A DNA stretch of 15,806 bases from Oligoflexus sp. (GTDB taxonomy: Bacteria; Bdellovibrionota_B; Oligoflexia; Oligoflexales; Oligoflexaceae): positions 1 to 15,806 of the forward strand of contig JASLCY010000336.1 of NCBI GenBank assembly GCA_030151925.1, given 5' to 3'. How positions within the stretch are numbered: position 1 is the first letter of the stretch; the number at the start of each line of letters is the position of its first letter. The position numbers and the translations under genes are program-made. Below, piece after piece: positions 6,269 through 13,868 of the stretch. The notes below the pieces were generated by a model that made no database searches, was not told where the DNA came from, and was given only the letters and a program-made list of their open reading frames with translations.

Positions 6269-9200
6269 TGACGATCTCCCTTGAGGCCGGAGGTGACGTT
6301 ACCTGCCAATTCCGAACCGAGGAAGTCCGGCGTGACTACGTAGTCGTCAAACTGCAACTTCTTGCCCGAGAGGCGGCTGATGCCGCCGAGGACGCGGATC
6401 GACCAGTCGTTGTAGACTTTGAATTCCGTTACAGTCTTCTGAGCGGTGACATACCAGTTCATAGCAACTTTTTTGCGTTCGGCGATCTGCGGCGCGAGCT
6501 CCTTCAGCACATCTTCCTTGCTCGCTCCCTGGATCGCGGGCGGGTTCGACAGAGCGTCCGCGAAGTTCTCGTTCGCGAGGCCGAGCTGATAGAGGGCCGC
6601 GACGCCCCAGTAGGAGTCCTTGGTGTTCGCCACGCGGCCGAGCTGCTGCTCGACCTGCTGGAGGCCGACCGCCTTCTGCTCGATCGACTTCGCGAGGTCG
6701 TTGACCGTGCCGCCGACCAGCGTGATCTTCATGAAGCGCGGCAAGGCGCCTTCCACTTCCTTGTAAGTGAGCTCGCCGACGTAGCGGAGGGCCTCGCCCG
6801 AGACGGCCGAGGGATTCTGGGCGAAGACCTGCTTGATCTGCGCCGCGGCCTGGGCCGCTTCGCCCGAGCCTGAGCGATAGATGCGGTAGAACGCTACGAT
6901 CTGCTGGTTCGGGCTCAGCTTGAAGCGGTTCAGGTATTGGGTCTTGATGATCGTGACGAGCTGCTCGGTGCGTTTCGCGCGTTCGGCGCCTTCGATCAGC
7001 TCCTCGGTGAAGGCCTGCGCGCTCGAAGGATCCTTCTCCGCGAGCACGTTGCAGGTCGAGAGCGCTTTCGCGGTGTTCAGCGCGATCTGCAGCTCGCATG
7101 CGCTGGCGAGGGCCGGAGCGGACTCCTTCTCCTTCGGATAGCGCTTCGCGAACTGCACGTAGTATTCCGAGGCCTTGTCGTATTCGAGCTGCTTCTCGTA
7201 GATCTGGCCGACCTGGAGGAGCGAGTCCTTCGCCTGGGGCTTGTCGGGGAACTTCGTCACGATCACGAGATAAGCCGTGATCGCCTGGGGCACGGCTCCC
7301 GCCTTGAGGTAGTCGACGGCGGCGTTGTACCAGAGTTTATCGACATCGGGGTCGGTCGGGTATTTACGCGCCTGGGCTTCATAACGCTGCGCGCGCTTGA
7401 AGGTGTCGCCTTCCTTCGAGATGTCTTCCTTCTCCGCGCCGCGCTGGATGTTGCGCAGGTCCTGGCCGACCTTGCCGTTCCGATACTCGGGCACTTTCAA
7501 GAGGAAGTTCGCCACCGCGAGGAGCTGCGTCCTGTCGTTCTTGACGATAGGCACGAGGGAGTCGACCGCGTTCTGGCCTTCCTTCTCCTTCGAGTATTTC
7601 ACCGCTACGTTCTTGAGGTACTTGATCGCGTTGTCCTTCTGCCCCGAGTGGTAGTAGACGTCGGTCACGCCGATGTCGCAGGACTTCACGCGTTCCTTAT
7701 CTTCCGGATACCACTGCACGTACATCGAGCACGCCTTCACGTAGTTGCGGGCGCGCACCGAGATGGGCTTCGGCTTCGTGAAGTCGGGCTTCTCCTTCTT
7801 GAGGACCTTGAACTCGGGCTCGAAGTCCTTCACGAACGCGCCCACCATGTTGATGGACACTTCCTTGTGGATGTTCTCGCCCTTGTCGTCCTTCTTCACG
7901 TACTTGACCGCGTTGGCCTTGCCGAGGCTGGCGATCTCGAGATCGTAGCGGCCGGAAGCCTTGTAGTCCTTGAGGTAGTATTCGATATCCGCGAGGTAGT
8001 ACTTCACCGCGGTGACTTCGCGGGCCTTCGGGTAATACTTCAGGAAGAGGAGGTAGCCCTTGCGCGCCTCGAGGTTGCCCTCGCGATTGTCGTCCTTGAT
8101 CGCGTTCTGGTGGGTGAAGGTCGCGTAGTAGAGCATCTGGTCCTTGATGTCGCTTTGCGTCTCGAGCACGAGGTTCTTGTCGTTCGCCTTCGCCCAGGCC
8201 GAGTTCGGGCCGTACTGGAGCGCGTAACGCTCGAGCTCCACCCAGACCTTAGGCATGGTGCCGACGGCCGCGTAGAGCGAGATGATCTCCTTCTGGGCGT
8301 CCGCCGCGCCCGGGTCGTTCGGCACGAGGCCCTGATAGCGCTTCAGGACCGAGATGGCCTGGGCGTAGGCGCCCTGGTCGGCGAGGATCTGGGCGAGCAG
8401 GGTCAGGAACGGGCCGATGAACTGCGTCCCGCCGTTGGCGCGGTAGTAGGCGATCGCCTCGTCGATCATCTTGAGCTCGGCGAACGAGTAGACCATGTCG
8501 CGCAGCGCTTCCTCACGAAGGTTCGCGTCCTGGCCGTTCGAGCCCTTCGCCAGGGCGACGAGCTGCTTCCAGTAGGCGAGCGAGCCCTTGAAGTCCTGGA
8601 GGTTGTAGGCGCACCAGCCGAGCTTGAACATCGACCAGAGGTAGCGCTTCGAACGCTTGTATTTCAGGGCCTTGACGAAGTTGGTCTTCGAGTTCGCGAA
8701 GTCGTTGCGGTCGAAATAGTAATCGCCGAGGGACGCGTAGGCGTCGCCCGCGATGGCCGAGTTCGGGTATTGCTGGATGAGCTGCGTGAAGATGCGCGCC
8801 GCGTCCTTCTCCTTGCCGAGGTACTGCAGGGCCACCGCCTTGTTGTAGGTGATCTGGTCGGCGTTCTCGCTGCGCGGGTATTCGGTGAGGATCTGCGACG
8901 ACTGGCTGATCACCTTCTTCCAGTGGCCCATCGATTTCGAGGTGTTCAGGCGAGGCTCGGCCCCTTTTTTGCCGCCCGCCTGCCAGGCCTTCCAGACTTT
9001 GTCGTAGTTGCGCTCTTCTTCCGAACGCACGTAGGTCGCCTGCTCCATCTGCAGGTTCAGGACGCGTTCGAGGATCTGCAGCCTTTGGGGCGACTTGGGC
9101 GGCAGGCTCTTCGCGGTCTTCTCGAGATAGGCGGTGGTCTTGTCGATGCCGACGATCAGCTTCTTCTCCACCTGCGTGGCGAAGGCGGCCGAATGGTGCA

Positions 9201-9354
9201 GCTGCGGCGGCTTCTTGGAGCTGGCATCGCTCTTCACGCGTTTGCGTTCCTCAACCTTGAAGACCGCGCGTTTTTGCTCCTGGGCGTACGCGCTATGGAA
9301 CGCAGGAACCAGCGCGAGCTGGAGCAGCAGCAATGTCGAGAGCAGAAAGCGCAT
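6265..9354 (-). CDS. large secreted TPR-repeat protein (periplasmic scaffold of the motility-type machine)
   Basis: A 1029-aa exported protein. The N-terminus MRFLLSTLLLLQLALVPAFH is a Sec signal with a probable cut after AYA (residue 24). Tetratricopeptide-like helical pairs are clear at about 150-265 (ITYNKAVALQYLGKEKDAAR, AYASLGDYYFDRNDFANSKT) and 665-745 (LWYNAAVDYLKAGAVPQAIT, LLQVGQIYEKQLEYDKASEY), with more degenerate repeats between and after. No enzyme motif, membrane segment or lipobox was seen. Its size and place between a 520-aa TPR protein and a TPR lipoprotein suggest a periplasmic connector. Large TPR proteins such as AgnA/GltD and AgmK/GltI occur in the Myxococcus gliding machine, but I cannot say which it matches. 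ATG 9354 has AAGGA six bases upstream. It lies 35 bp after the previous gene and overlaps the next by 4 bp. Confidence 0.87.
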   Translation of the reverse strand: MRFLLSTLLLLQLALVPAFHSAYAQEQKRAVFKVEERKRVKSDASSKKPPQLHHSAAFATQVEKKLIVGIDKTTAYLEKTAKSLPPKSPQRLQILERVLNLQMEQATYVRSEEERNYDKVWKAWQAGGKKGAEPRLNTSKSMGHWKKVISQSSQILTEYPRSENADQITYNKAVALQYLGKEKDAARIFTQLIQQYPNSAIAGDAYASLGDYYFDRNDFANSKTNFVKALKYKRSKRYLWSMFKLGWCAYNLQDFKGSLAYWKQLVALAKGSNGQDANLREEALRDMVYSFAELKMIDEAIAYYRANGGTQFIGPFLTLLAQILADQGAYAQAISVLKRYQGLVPNDPGAADAQKEIISLYAAVGTMPKVWVELERYALQYGPNSAWAKANDKNLVLETQSDIKDQMLYYATFTHQNAIKDDNREGNLEARKGYLLFLKYYPKAREVTAVKYYLADIEYYLKDYKASGRYDLEIASLGKANAVKYVKKDDKGENIHKEVSINMVGAFVKDFEPEFKVLKKEKPDFTKPKPISVRARNYVKACSMYVQWYPEDKERVKSCDIGVTDVYYHSGQKDNAIKYLKNVAVKYSKEKEGQNAVDSLVPIVKNDRTQLLAVANFLLKVPEYRNGKVGQDLRNIQRGAEKEDISKEGDTFKRAQRYEAQARKYPTDPDVDKLWYNAAVDYLKAGAVPQAITAYLVIVTKFPDKPQAKDSLLQVGQIYEKQLEYDKASEYYVQFAKRYPKEKESAPALASACELQIALNTAKALSTCNVLAEKDPSSAQAFTEELIEGAERAKRTEQLVTIIKTQYLNRFKLSPNQQIVAFYRIYRSGSGEAAQAAAQIKQVFAQNPSAVSGEALRYVGELTYKEVEGALPRFMKITLVGGTVNDLAKSIEQKAVGLQQVEQQLGRVANTKDSYWGVAALYQLGLANENFADALSNPPAIQGASKEDVLKELAPQIAERKKVAMNWYVTAQKTVTEFKVYNDWSIRVLGGISRLSGKKLQFDDYVVTPDFLGSELAGNVTSGLKGDRQ

Positions 9355-9389
9355 ACGTGATCCTTATTGAATCGCTAGTCGGATTTCGA

Positions 9390-10952
9390 TTACTTCTCGG
9401 AGCCTTCTTTTTCTCCGCCGCCGGCATCCTTGCGGACGTTGCACTTGCTCGGCATGTTGTAGACGTAGAAACCGAGCTCGTCCTCCCAGTACTCGCCTTC
9501 GAACGGCCAGTACTCGAGGGTCTGGTTGATGTTGAGCTTCTGCAGGCCGCCGATGAACTGGGCCTTCTTATCGTCCTCGCCGATGTTGATCAGCGCGCGG
9601 AGGTTGGCGAGCTTGCCGAGCTGCATCTCGGCGACGATCAGCTTGGTCTGGTTCGAGAGCTCGAGCAGCTGGGTATAGTAGGTGCCGCCCTCTTTATAGA
9701 TGCGCTGCCCGGCGTCGAGGATCGCGGTCGACTTCTTCGCCTCGAGGAAGTTCTGGATATCCTCCATGAGGCCGCTGCCCTTCCAGGCGCCGCCCTTCGA
9801 CTTGAGCGCGTTCAGCTCGCGGTCGGTGAAGCGGATGGTGTCCATCGCTTCGCGGAAGGCGTCGACCTGCGCGAGCTTCTTCACGATCTCCTCGGCCTTC
9901 TTATAGCTGGTGAGGTGGCCGGTCCGGTAATCGTAGACGAACTTGAAGAAGCCCTTGGGATCGCCCTTATAGCGATTCATCATGCCGCGGACGTCGCCGA
10001 ACACGGGTTGGTAACGGTCCTTGAAGCGCTTCATCGATTCCTTCACCTGATCGTAGCGGCACATGCGCAGGAAGGTGATCGCCTGGAGGATGTAGGCCTC
10101 CGGATAGAAGCGGTTGTCGAAGAAGGGCGAGTGGATCGTATGGATGTTGCCCAGGGTGTTGTTGAACTTCTCCATGAAGAAGAAGGCCCAGGACGATTCC
10201 CAGATCGCGTCCAGCCAGTTCTCCGAATCGCGCGGGATCTGCCCGTAGTAGGAGATCGCCTCGGTGAAGCGCTTGATCTCGTAGTTCACGCGGGCGATGT
10301 TCATGAGCGACTGCTCCTGGAGCTCGCGATACTCGGGTTTGTCGCGGGTGCCCGCGAGGACCTTCTCGAAGAGCGCGATCGCCCGCGAGTGGCGGCCCTG
10401 GAGGTTCGCGATCACGCCCTGGTGGAACATCGCGCCGAGCTGATAGGGGCCGGCCGGCACCATCTCGAAGAATTTGTCGGCGGTCTCGAGGCTCTTGTCG
10501 CCGAAAGCCTCGACGCCCTTGTAATAGAAGTAAAATCCGCGAGCCGGTCCTGGGACGTCGGCGAGGCGGATTTCAGACTTGAAGAGCTGGACGATGTGGG
10601 ACTGGCCGAGGCTGATCTTGCTGTTGATCTTCCCGAGCTCCTCGAGCGCCGATCGGAAGAACGGGTTGTCGGCCACCCTCCCCCTGCGCACGATCACGGA
10701 ATAGTACTTGGAGGCCGAGTAGCTCAGTCCCATCTTCTCGAGGGATTGGGCCAGGCCCCATTCCGATTTCCTCTTCTCGGCGCGGTCCGAGCTTTTCGAC
10801 ATCACTTCGAAAAAAGCTTCCGCCGCCTTCGGATAGTTCTTCTTCGCGTACAGATCCTTCGCCTGCTTGTAGTTCGCGAACGCGGCCTGGCTGCCGAGCA
10901 TCGCCAGCACCAGCAGGAGGACTGTTCCCAAATTGTACGAATTCCTAGCCAT
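9390..10952 (-). CDS. secreted TPR-repeat protein, 520 aa
   Basis: The N-terminus has a signal peptide (hydrophobic core TVLLLVLAMLG, probable cut after AFA at residue 26). The mature protein opens directly with a TPR-like pair (YKQAKDLYAKKNYPKAAEAF) and has further repeats to about residue 300, for example AMFHQGVIANLQGRHSRAIA. The C-terminal third is less repetitive and carries a distinctive aromatic-acidic segment, WPFEGEYWEDELGFYVYN, at about 480-498. I believe this recurs in TPR proteins of Myxococcota and Bdellovibrionota envelope clusters, though I cannot check it here. No catalytic motif is visible. ATG 10952 follows GAGGG with a short spacer and lies 14 bp after the OM-barrel gene, so it is in the same operon. 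The likely role is periplasmic scaffolding between the TolQ/TolR motor and the outer-membrane parts. Confidence 0.86.
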   Translation of the reverse strand: MARNSYNLGTVLLLVLAMLGSQAAFANYKQAKDLYAKKNYPKAAEAFFEVMSKSSDRAEKRKSEWGLAQSLEKMGLSYSASKYYSVIVRRGRVADNPFFRSALEELGKINSKISLGQSHIVQLFKSEIRLADVPGPARGFYFYYKGVEAFGDKSLETADKFFEMVPAGPYQLGAMFHQGVIANLQGRHSRAIALFEKVLAGTRDKPEYRELQEQSLMNIARVNYEIKRFTEAISYYGQIPRDSENWLDAIWESSWAFFFMEKFNNTLGNIHTIHSPFFDNRFYPEAYILQAITFLRMCRYDQVKESMKRFKDRYQPVFGDVRGMMNRYKGDPKGFFKFVYDYRTGHLTSYKKAEEIVKKLAQVDAFREAMDTIRFTDRELNALKSKGGAWKGSGLMEDIQNFLEAKKSTAILDAGQRIYKEGGTYYTQLLELSNQTKLIVAEMQLGKLANLRALINIGEDDKKAQFIGGLQKLNINQTLEYWPFEGEYWEDELGFYVYNMPSKCNVRKDAGGGEKEGSEK

Positions 10953-10966
10953 ATGCCCTCGAAGAA

Positions 10967-11818
10967 CTAAAAGAATCGTGAGATGCCCAGAAGCAAGGTG
11001 ATGACGTCATGCGGCGCATCGCTTGCGAACTGGGCGCCGTCGGCCTTCGCTTTGATCGGACTGCATTCCGCGTCCAGCTCGTTGTAGAGGAAGCGGTGGA
11101 ACTTGAACTCGAAGCGATACGCGGTGGTCTTGTTGACGAAATAGCGTTGGCCCGCGCCGACCATGAACGTGGGATAACCCTTGACCTGGTTCTTCGGCAG
11201 GGCCTCGGCGCTCGGATCGTCGGCCTTGGGCGCTTCGCAGAAGTCGGTGTATTTCCAGTTGATCCCGGTCTGGCCGAGGCCCGCCGTGATATAGGTATCG
11301 AAATAAATGAGGCGGCCCGAGGGCAGCTGCCACTTGCCGTAGATCGGCGTGTACTGCAGCGCGAGCTCCGCCAGGTATTGCGTCCTGAAGATCTGCGTCT
11401 TGATGTCGAATTCGTCGAACAGAACGCGCTTATCCTCGCGGTCCACGTTGAGGCCGTAGGACAGCGAGGCTTCGAGGGCGAGCTCTTCCGTGAAGTGGAA
11501 GGTCGCGATGCCGGTGGCCATGAACGTGTAGATGAAGCTCTCGTTCATGATCGCGGTCATCGCCGCGCCGAGCTCAAAGCGCTTGGCCTTGTTGAAGTAG
11601 CGAGGACGGATCACGCGGATCTCGGTGTCCTTGAAGCGCTCGGCTTCGGAACTCTTTTCCTCGACTTTCTTCTCAAGCGCCTTGTCATCCTTTTTCGCTG
11701 AAGTTGCCTCTTCCGCGAGCAGTGGCTGGCTCAGAAACGCAAAAGCCAGGAGTGCTGCGAAGCGACTCCGGCCGGAAGAACGAACGTGTGACAGACACTG
11801 AGGCAGAAGGGCCTTCAT
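10967..11818 (-). CDS. outer-membrane beta-barrel protein (OMP_myx_plus-type; GltA/GltB/GltH-like by context)
   Basis: A 283-aa protein with a signal peptide that has an unusually long n-region (about 19 residues), a hydrophobic core at 20-34 and a probable cut after LLA (residue 35). A short charged, coiled-coil-like segment (40-65) precedes the barrel. The segment VIRPRYFNKAKRFELG (69-84) opens an alternating-hydrophobicity region ending in ISRFF. A terminal Phe is the usual Bam recognition signal of barrel proteins. C194 and C252 lie in two predicted loops and could pair. Such small barrels occur in Myxococcota and Bdellovibrionota, including the gliding-machine proteins GltA, GltB and GltH. 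Gaps are 17 bp upstream and 14 bp downstream. ATG 11818 has AAGGGA upstream. The initiator could lie further in, but the ATG near F20 would leave no signal n-region, so the annotated start is preferred. Confidence 0.85.
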   Translation of the reverse strand: MKALLPQCLSHVRSSGRSRFAALLAFAFLSQPLLAEEATSAKKDDKALEKKVEEKSSEAERFKDTEIRVIRPRYFNKAKRFELGAAMTAIMNESFIYTFMATGIATFHFTEELALEASLSYGLNVDREDKRVLFDEFDIKTQIFRTQYLAELALQYTPIYGKWQLPSGRLIYFDTYITAGLGQTGINWKYTDFCEAPKADDPSAEALPKNQVKGYPTFMVGAGQRYFVNKTTAYRFEFKFHRFLYNELDAECSPIKAKADGAQFASDAPHDVITLLLGISRFF

Positions 11819-11835
11819 GTTTCCCTTTCTTCTTT

Positions 11836-12348
11836 TCAGATCGACTCTTTAGCCACGAGGAGCTTGAACGTGACAAAGTCCGCCTGTTGTCCGGCGAGCA
11901 TGATGCGCTTGAGCAGCTCGAACTCATGCTTCTTGTCCATCTCTATCGTGATTTCGCCGGGCTTGGCTTTTTTCTCGCCGTCGTCGGGTCCGCGCTGGAA
12001 TTCCTCCATCGCCTTCTTGTTGGCCTCGCTGATCTCCAGGAGGGCCTTGTAAACGGGCATGACCGCGCCTTGGCCGATGTCCGCCTGCGGGACCTTGCCG
12101 TTCTCGAGCGTCACGACCTTCTTGTTGTTGATGAGGATCTCGTTTTTATTCACGATGATCGCCGGGACCTCGTCCATCGTCACGAGGGTCACCGAATCCG
12201 GGAGCTCCAGGTTCGCGTCGACGTCGTGGTTGTTCGGATCGGTCGAGTAACTCATCAAAAGGAAGGTTACCAGGATACTGAAGATATCCAGCATCGGGGT
12301 AAGGTTGAGCGAGAGTGACTCGCTTGAATCGCCGCCTGCTGAAGCCAT
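11836..12348 (-). CDS. ExbD/TolR-family motor protein 2 (AglS/AglQ-like)
   Basis: A 170-aa protein with a short cytoplasmic tail, one transmembrane helix (about 19-36, LTPMLDIFSILVTFLLMSY) and a periplasmic domain. D21 in the PMLDI motif is the conserved proton-carrying Asp of ExbD/TolR. The periplasmic part ends in ITIEMDKKHEFELLKRIM, which matches the usual fold with its Asp-x-x-x-hydrophobic helix. Between about 95 and 130 there is a longer, charged insertion (EISEANKKAMEEFQRGPDDG) not seen in the other ExbD of this operon. ATG 12348 has AAGGAG seven bases upstream; the spacing to the previous gene is 16 bp. In the Myxococcus gliding motor two TolR homologues (AglQ and AglS) serve one TolQ homologue (AglR), the same arrangement as here. 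Which paralogue this is cannot be decided by eye. Confidence 0.92.
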   Translation of the reverse strand: MASAGGDSSESLSLNLTPMLDIFSILVTFLLMSYSTDPNNHDVDANLELPDSVTLVTMDEVPAIIVNKNEILINNKKVVTLENGKVPQADIGQGAVMPVYKALLEISEANKKAMEEFQRGPDDGEKKAKPGEITIEMDKKHEFELLKRIMLAGQQADFVTFKLLVAKESI

Positions 12349-12364
12349 GGGCCGCTCCTTTCCT

Positions 12365-12913
12365 TTAGAGAATCACGCTGCCGATGACGACCTTCTCGAA
12401 GATGAAGGCGTCGTTGACCGGCTTGCCGTCCGCGGGGGGCGGCAGGTTAAGTTTAGGCTCTTTTTCTTTAAGCGTCTTGATATTGTCGATGACCTGCACG
12501 AGCTGCTCGTACATCACGGTGTTGTCGGCGTAGACCGTGACCTTGTCGTTCTCGGGCACCTTCTTGCGGAGGTCGATCATCTCCTGATGGAACTTCGCGA
12601 TATCGTCTTTATCGAACTTGAAGGACTTCTCGGACTTATCGTCGGGTGCGGCCGTCCACTGCGAAGTCACCTTCACCTGAGCATCTTCGATGTCAACCCG
12701 GATCGAGAACGAACGCTTGGGCTCGTCCTTCACTTCCGGGTTGTTCGAGAGAAAGGGAACCTGCACTTCGAGGATGCCGAGCCCGAGGAACGCCGCCGAC
12801 ACCAGAAGGAAGGTGTTCAGCATCGAGAAGATGTCGATGAAAGGCATGATGTTGAGCTCGGGTGCGTCCGTGCTCACAGAACTGGCCTGTCTTTTCTTCT
12901 TATGCGATCCCAC
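12365..12913 (-). CDS. ExbD/TolR-family motor protein 1 (AglQ/AglS-like)
   Basis: A 182-aa protein. A basic N-terminal tail (GSHKKKRQ) is followed by a membrane helix at about 25-46 with NIMPFIDIFSMLNTFLLVSA; D27 is the conserved ExbD/TolR proton-path Asp. The periplasmic domain includes KVTVYADNTVMYEQLVQVID, a good match to the family's C-terminal signature. After it comes an unusual Pro/Lys-rich stretch and a hydrophobic end (VVIGSVIL). The start is GTG at 12913: GAGGAG lies six bases upstream and no ATG in frame is as well placed. It lies 18 bp after the TolQ homologue and 16 bp before the second ExbD. The role is a subunit of the proton-driven inner-membrane motor. Confidence 0.92.
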   Translation of the reverse strand: MGSHKKKRQASSVSTDAPELNIMPFIDIFSMLNTFLLVSAAFLGLGILEVQVPFLSNNPEVKDEPKRSFSIRVDIEDAQVKVTSQWTAAPDDKSEKSFKFDKDDIAKFHQEMIDLRKKVPENDKVTVYADNTVMYEQLVQVIDNIKTLKEKEPKLNLPPPADGKPVNDAFIFEKVVIGSVIL

Positions 12914-12931
12914 GTTTCACTCCTCTAAGGC

Positions 12932-13588
12932 TTAGGCCTTTTTGGTGCCTTTGAGTTTCATCTTGCGCGTATAGAGCAGGTCGACGAGCTTCGCCGCGTT
13001 CTTGTTCACGTCGTCGACGATCGACTTCTGCTTCGCCGAGAGGACGCCGTAGCAGAAGAGGCAGAAGAGAGCGGTCGAAAGGCCGAACGAGGTCGCGTTG
13101 AGCGCTTCCGAGATACCTTCCGCGAGGAGGGTCTGCTTCTGGGCGCCGGTGGCCTTGGCAACCGCCGCGAAGGAGCGCATCAGGCCGAAGATGGTACCGA
13201 GGAGGCCGAGGAGCGTGGCGACGTTCGCGGTGGTCGCGAGCATGGCTACGGTCTTGTTGACTTTAGGGACCACGGTGAGGACCGCTTGGTCGACCGCGTT
13301 GGAGATCTCCTGGGTCGAATCGTTCGAGCGCTTCAGGCCTTCCGCGAGGACGAAGGGCAGGAGCTTCGGACGAGCCTTCTTGCAGAGGCGGATCGCGTTC
13401 TCGATCGAGTTGTTCATGACCATCTTTTGGACCATGGCCATGAATCCGTCCGAATTCACGAGGTCGTACTCCATCCAGAGGCGATAGGATCTTTCGATCA
13501 CGAGGGCCAGCGAGATGACAAGCACAGCGAGAATAGAGAACATTACGGGATAGCTACCGGCCTCGAAATAATGATGCAGTGCTTCCAT
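12932..13588 (-). CDS. TolQ/ExbB/MotA-family proton-channel protein (AglR-like)
   Basis: A 218-aa protein with three predicted membrane helices (about 13-33, 113-137, 160-183), the usual TolQ/ExbB layout with a large cytoplasmic loop between helices 1 and 2. The family signature is visible in ATLLGLLGTIFGLMRSF (124-140) and the third helix ALNATSFGLSTALFCLF, with polar Thr and Ser facing a channel. The C-terminus is basic. It is the first gene of the operon and is followed by both ExbD/TolR genes, so together they should form one ion-driven motor. ATG 13588 is preceded by GGAGGT, but at eleven bases, longer than ideal; a nearer upstream ATG (13607) is out of frame. Transcription should begin at the strong promoter at 13675-13704, leaving a leader of about 80 nt. 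Confidence 0.93.
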   Translation of the reverse strand: MEALHHYFEAGSYPVMFSILAVLVISLALVIERSYRLWMEYDLVNSDGFMAMVQKMVMNNSIENAIRLCKKARPKLLPFVLAEGLKRSNDSTQEISNAVDQAVLTVVPKVNKTVAMLATTANVATLLGLLGTIFGLMRSFAAVAKATGAQKQTLLAEGISEALNATSFGLSTALFCLFCYGVLSAKQKSIVDDVNKNAAKLVDLLYTRKMKLKGTKKA

Positions 13589-13674
13589 ATCCTAACCCGA
13601 CCTCCATGATAGGTTGAAGCTTGGTTCACAAGCGACACGAACAAAAGCAGAAATAGCTTTTTGGCTTTAGTAAA

Positions 13675-13704
13675 ATTCTACGAACGTCGCATCCCTTATG
13701 TCAA
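13675..13704 (-). promoter_or_regulatory. strong sigma70-type promoter of the TolQ-TolR-TPR operon
   Basis: On the minus strand, a perfect -35 TTGACA (13704-13699) is followed by an 18-bp spacer and -10 TAGAAT (13680-13675, 5/6). It is the best promoter match noticed in the window. It faces the TolQ-homologue start at 13588 and would give a transcript starting near 13668 with about 80 nt of leader. Confidence 0.7.
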
Positions 13705-13734
13705 CTATCGCCTTGATCTTTCTTCCAATCTGGC

Positions 13735-13763
13735 TGGATTCGCTAGGCAGATTGATTTATAGT
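13735..13763 (+). promoter_or_regulatory. candidate divergent promoter of the pseudo-receiver/ATPase gene
   Basis: TATAGT (13758-13763, 5/6 to the -10 consensus) lies 17 bp after TGGATT (13735-13740, a weak -35). Transcription would start near 13770, with a leader of about 100 nt before the ATG at 13869. It is divergent from the operon promoter, with the two -35 elements about 30 bp apart, so one bound regulator could affect both. The leader also contains an A-rich/T-rich inverted segment (GGAAAA and TTTTCC near 13779-13798). Confidence 0.4.
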
Positions 13764-13868
13764 GAAAGCACTAGCGTAGGAAAAAAAAGCTCTTTTCCGC
13801 TTTGTGCGTTTCGTAATTAGCGGCACACAGGGAAGTTGTTCCAGGAACTTAGGCCAACCAGGACGAAC

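Noticed and set aside
5000..6271. 423-codon plus-strand open frame opposite the TPR lipoprotein gene
   Set aside because: Arg/Leu-rich shadow that begins in the terminator region and covers the real lipoprotein gene.
6937..9360. 807-codon open frame on the plus strand opposite the 1029-aa TPR gene
   Set aside because: Antisense to a gene with signal peptide, ribosome site and TPR repeats; the translation is a Leu/Val/Arg/Asp/His-rich shadow typical of GC-rich DNA, with no domain.
9333..10970. 545-codon plus-strand open frame opposite the 520-aa TPR gene
   Set aside because: Same shadow composition, and it crosses the boundaries of three minus-strand genes or gaps; no ribosome site or motif.
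11836..13588. Tol-Pal or TonB-ExbBD system as the identity of the motor genes
   Set aside because: There are two ExbD/TolR genes and no TolA, TolB, Pal or TonB-dependent receptor next to them; the OM barrel and TPR partners fit the Agl-Glt type better.
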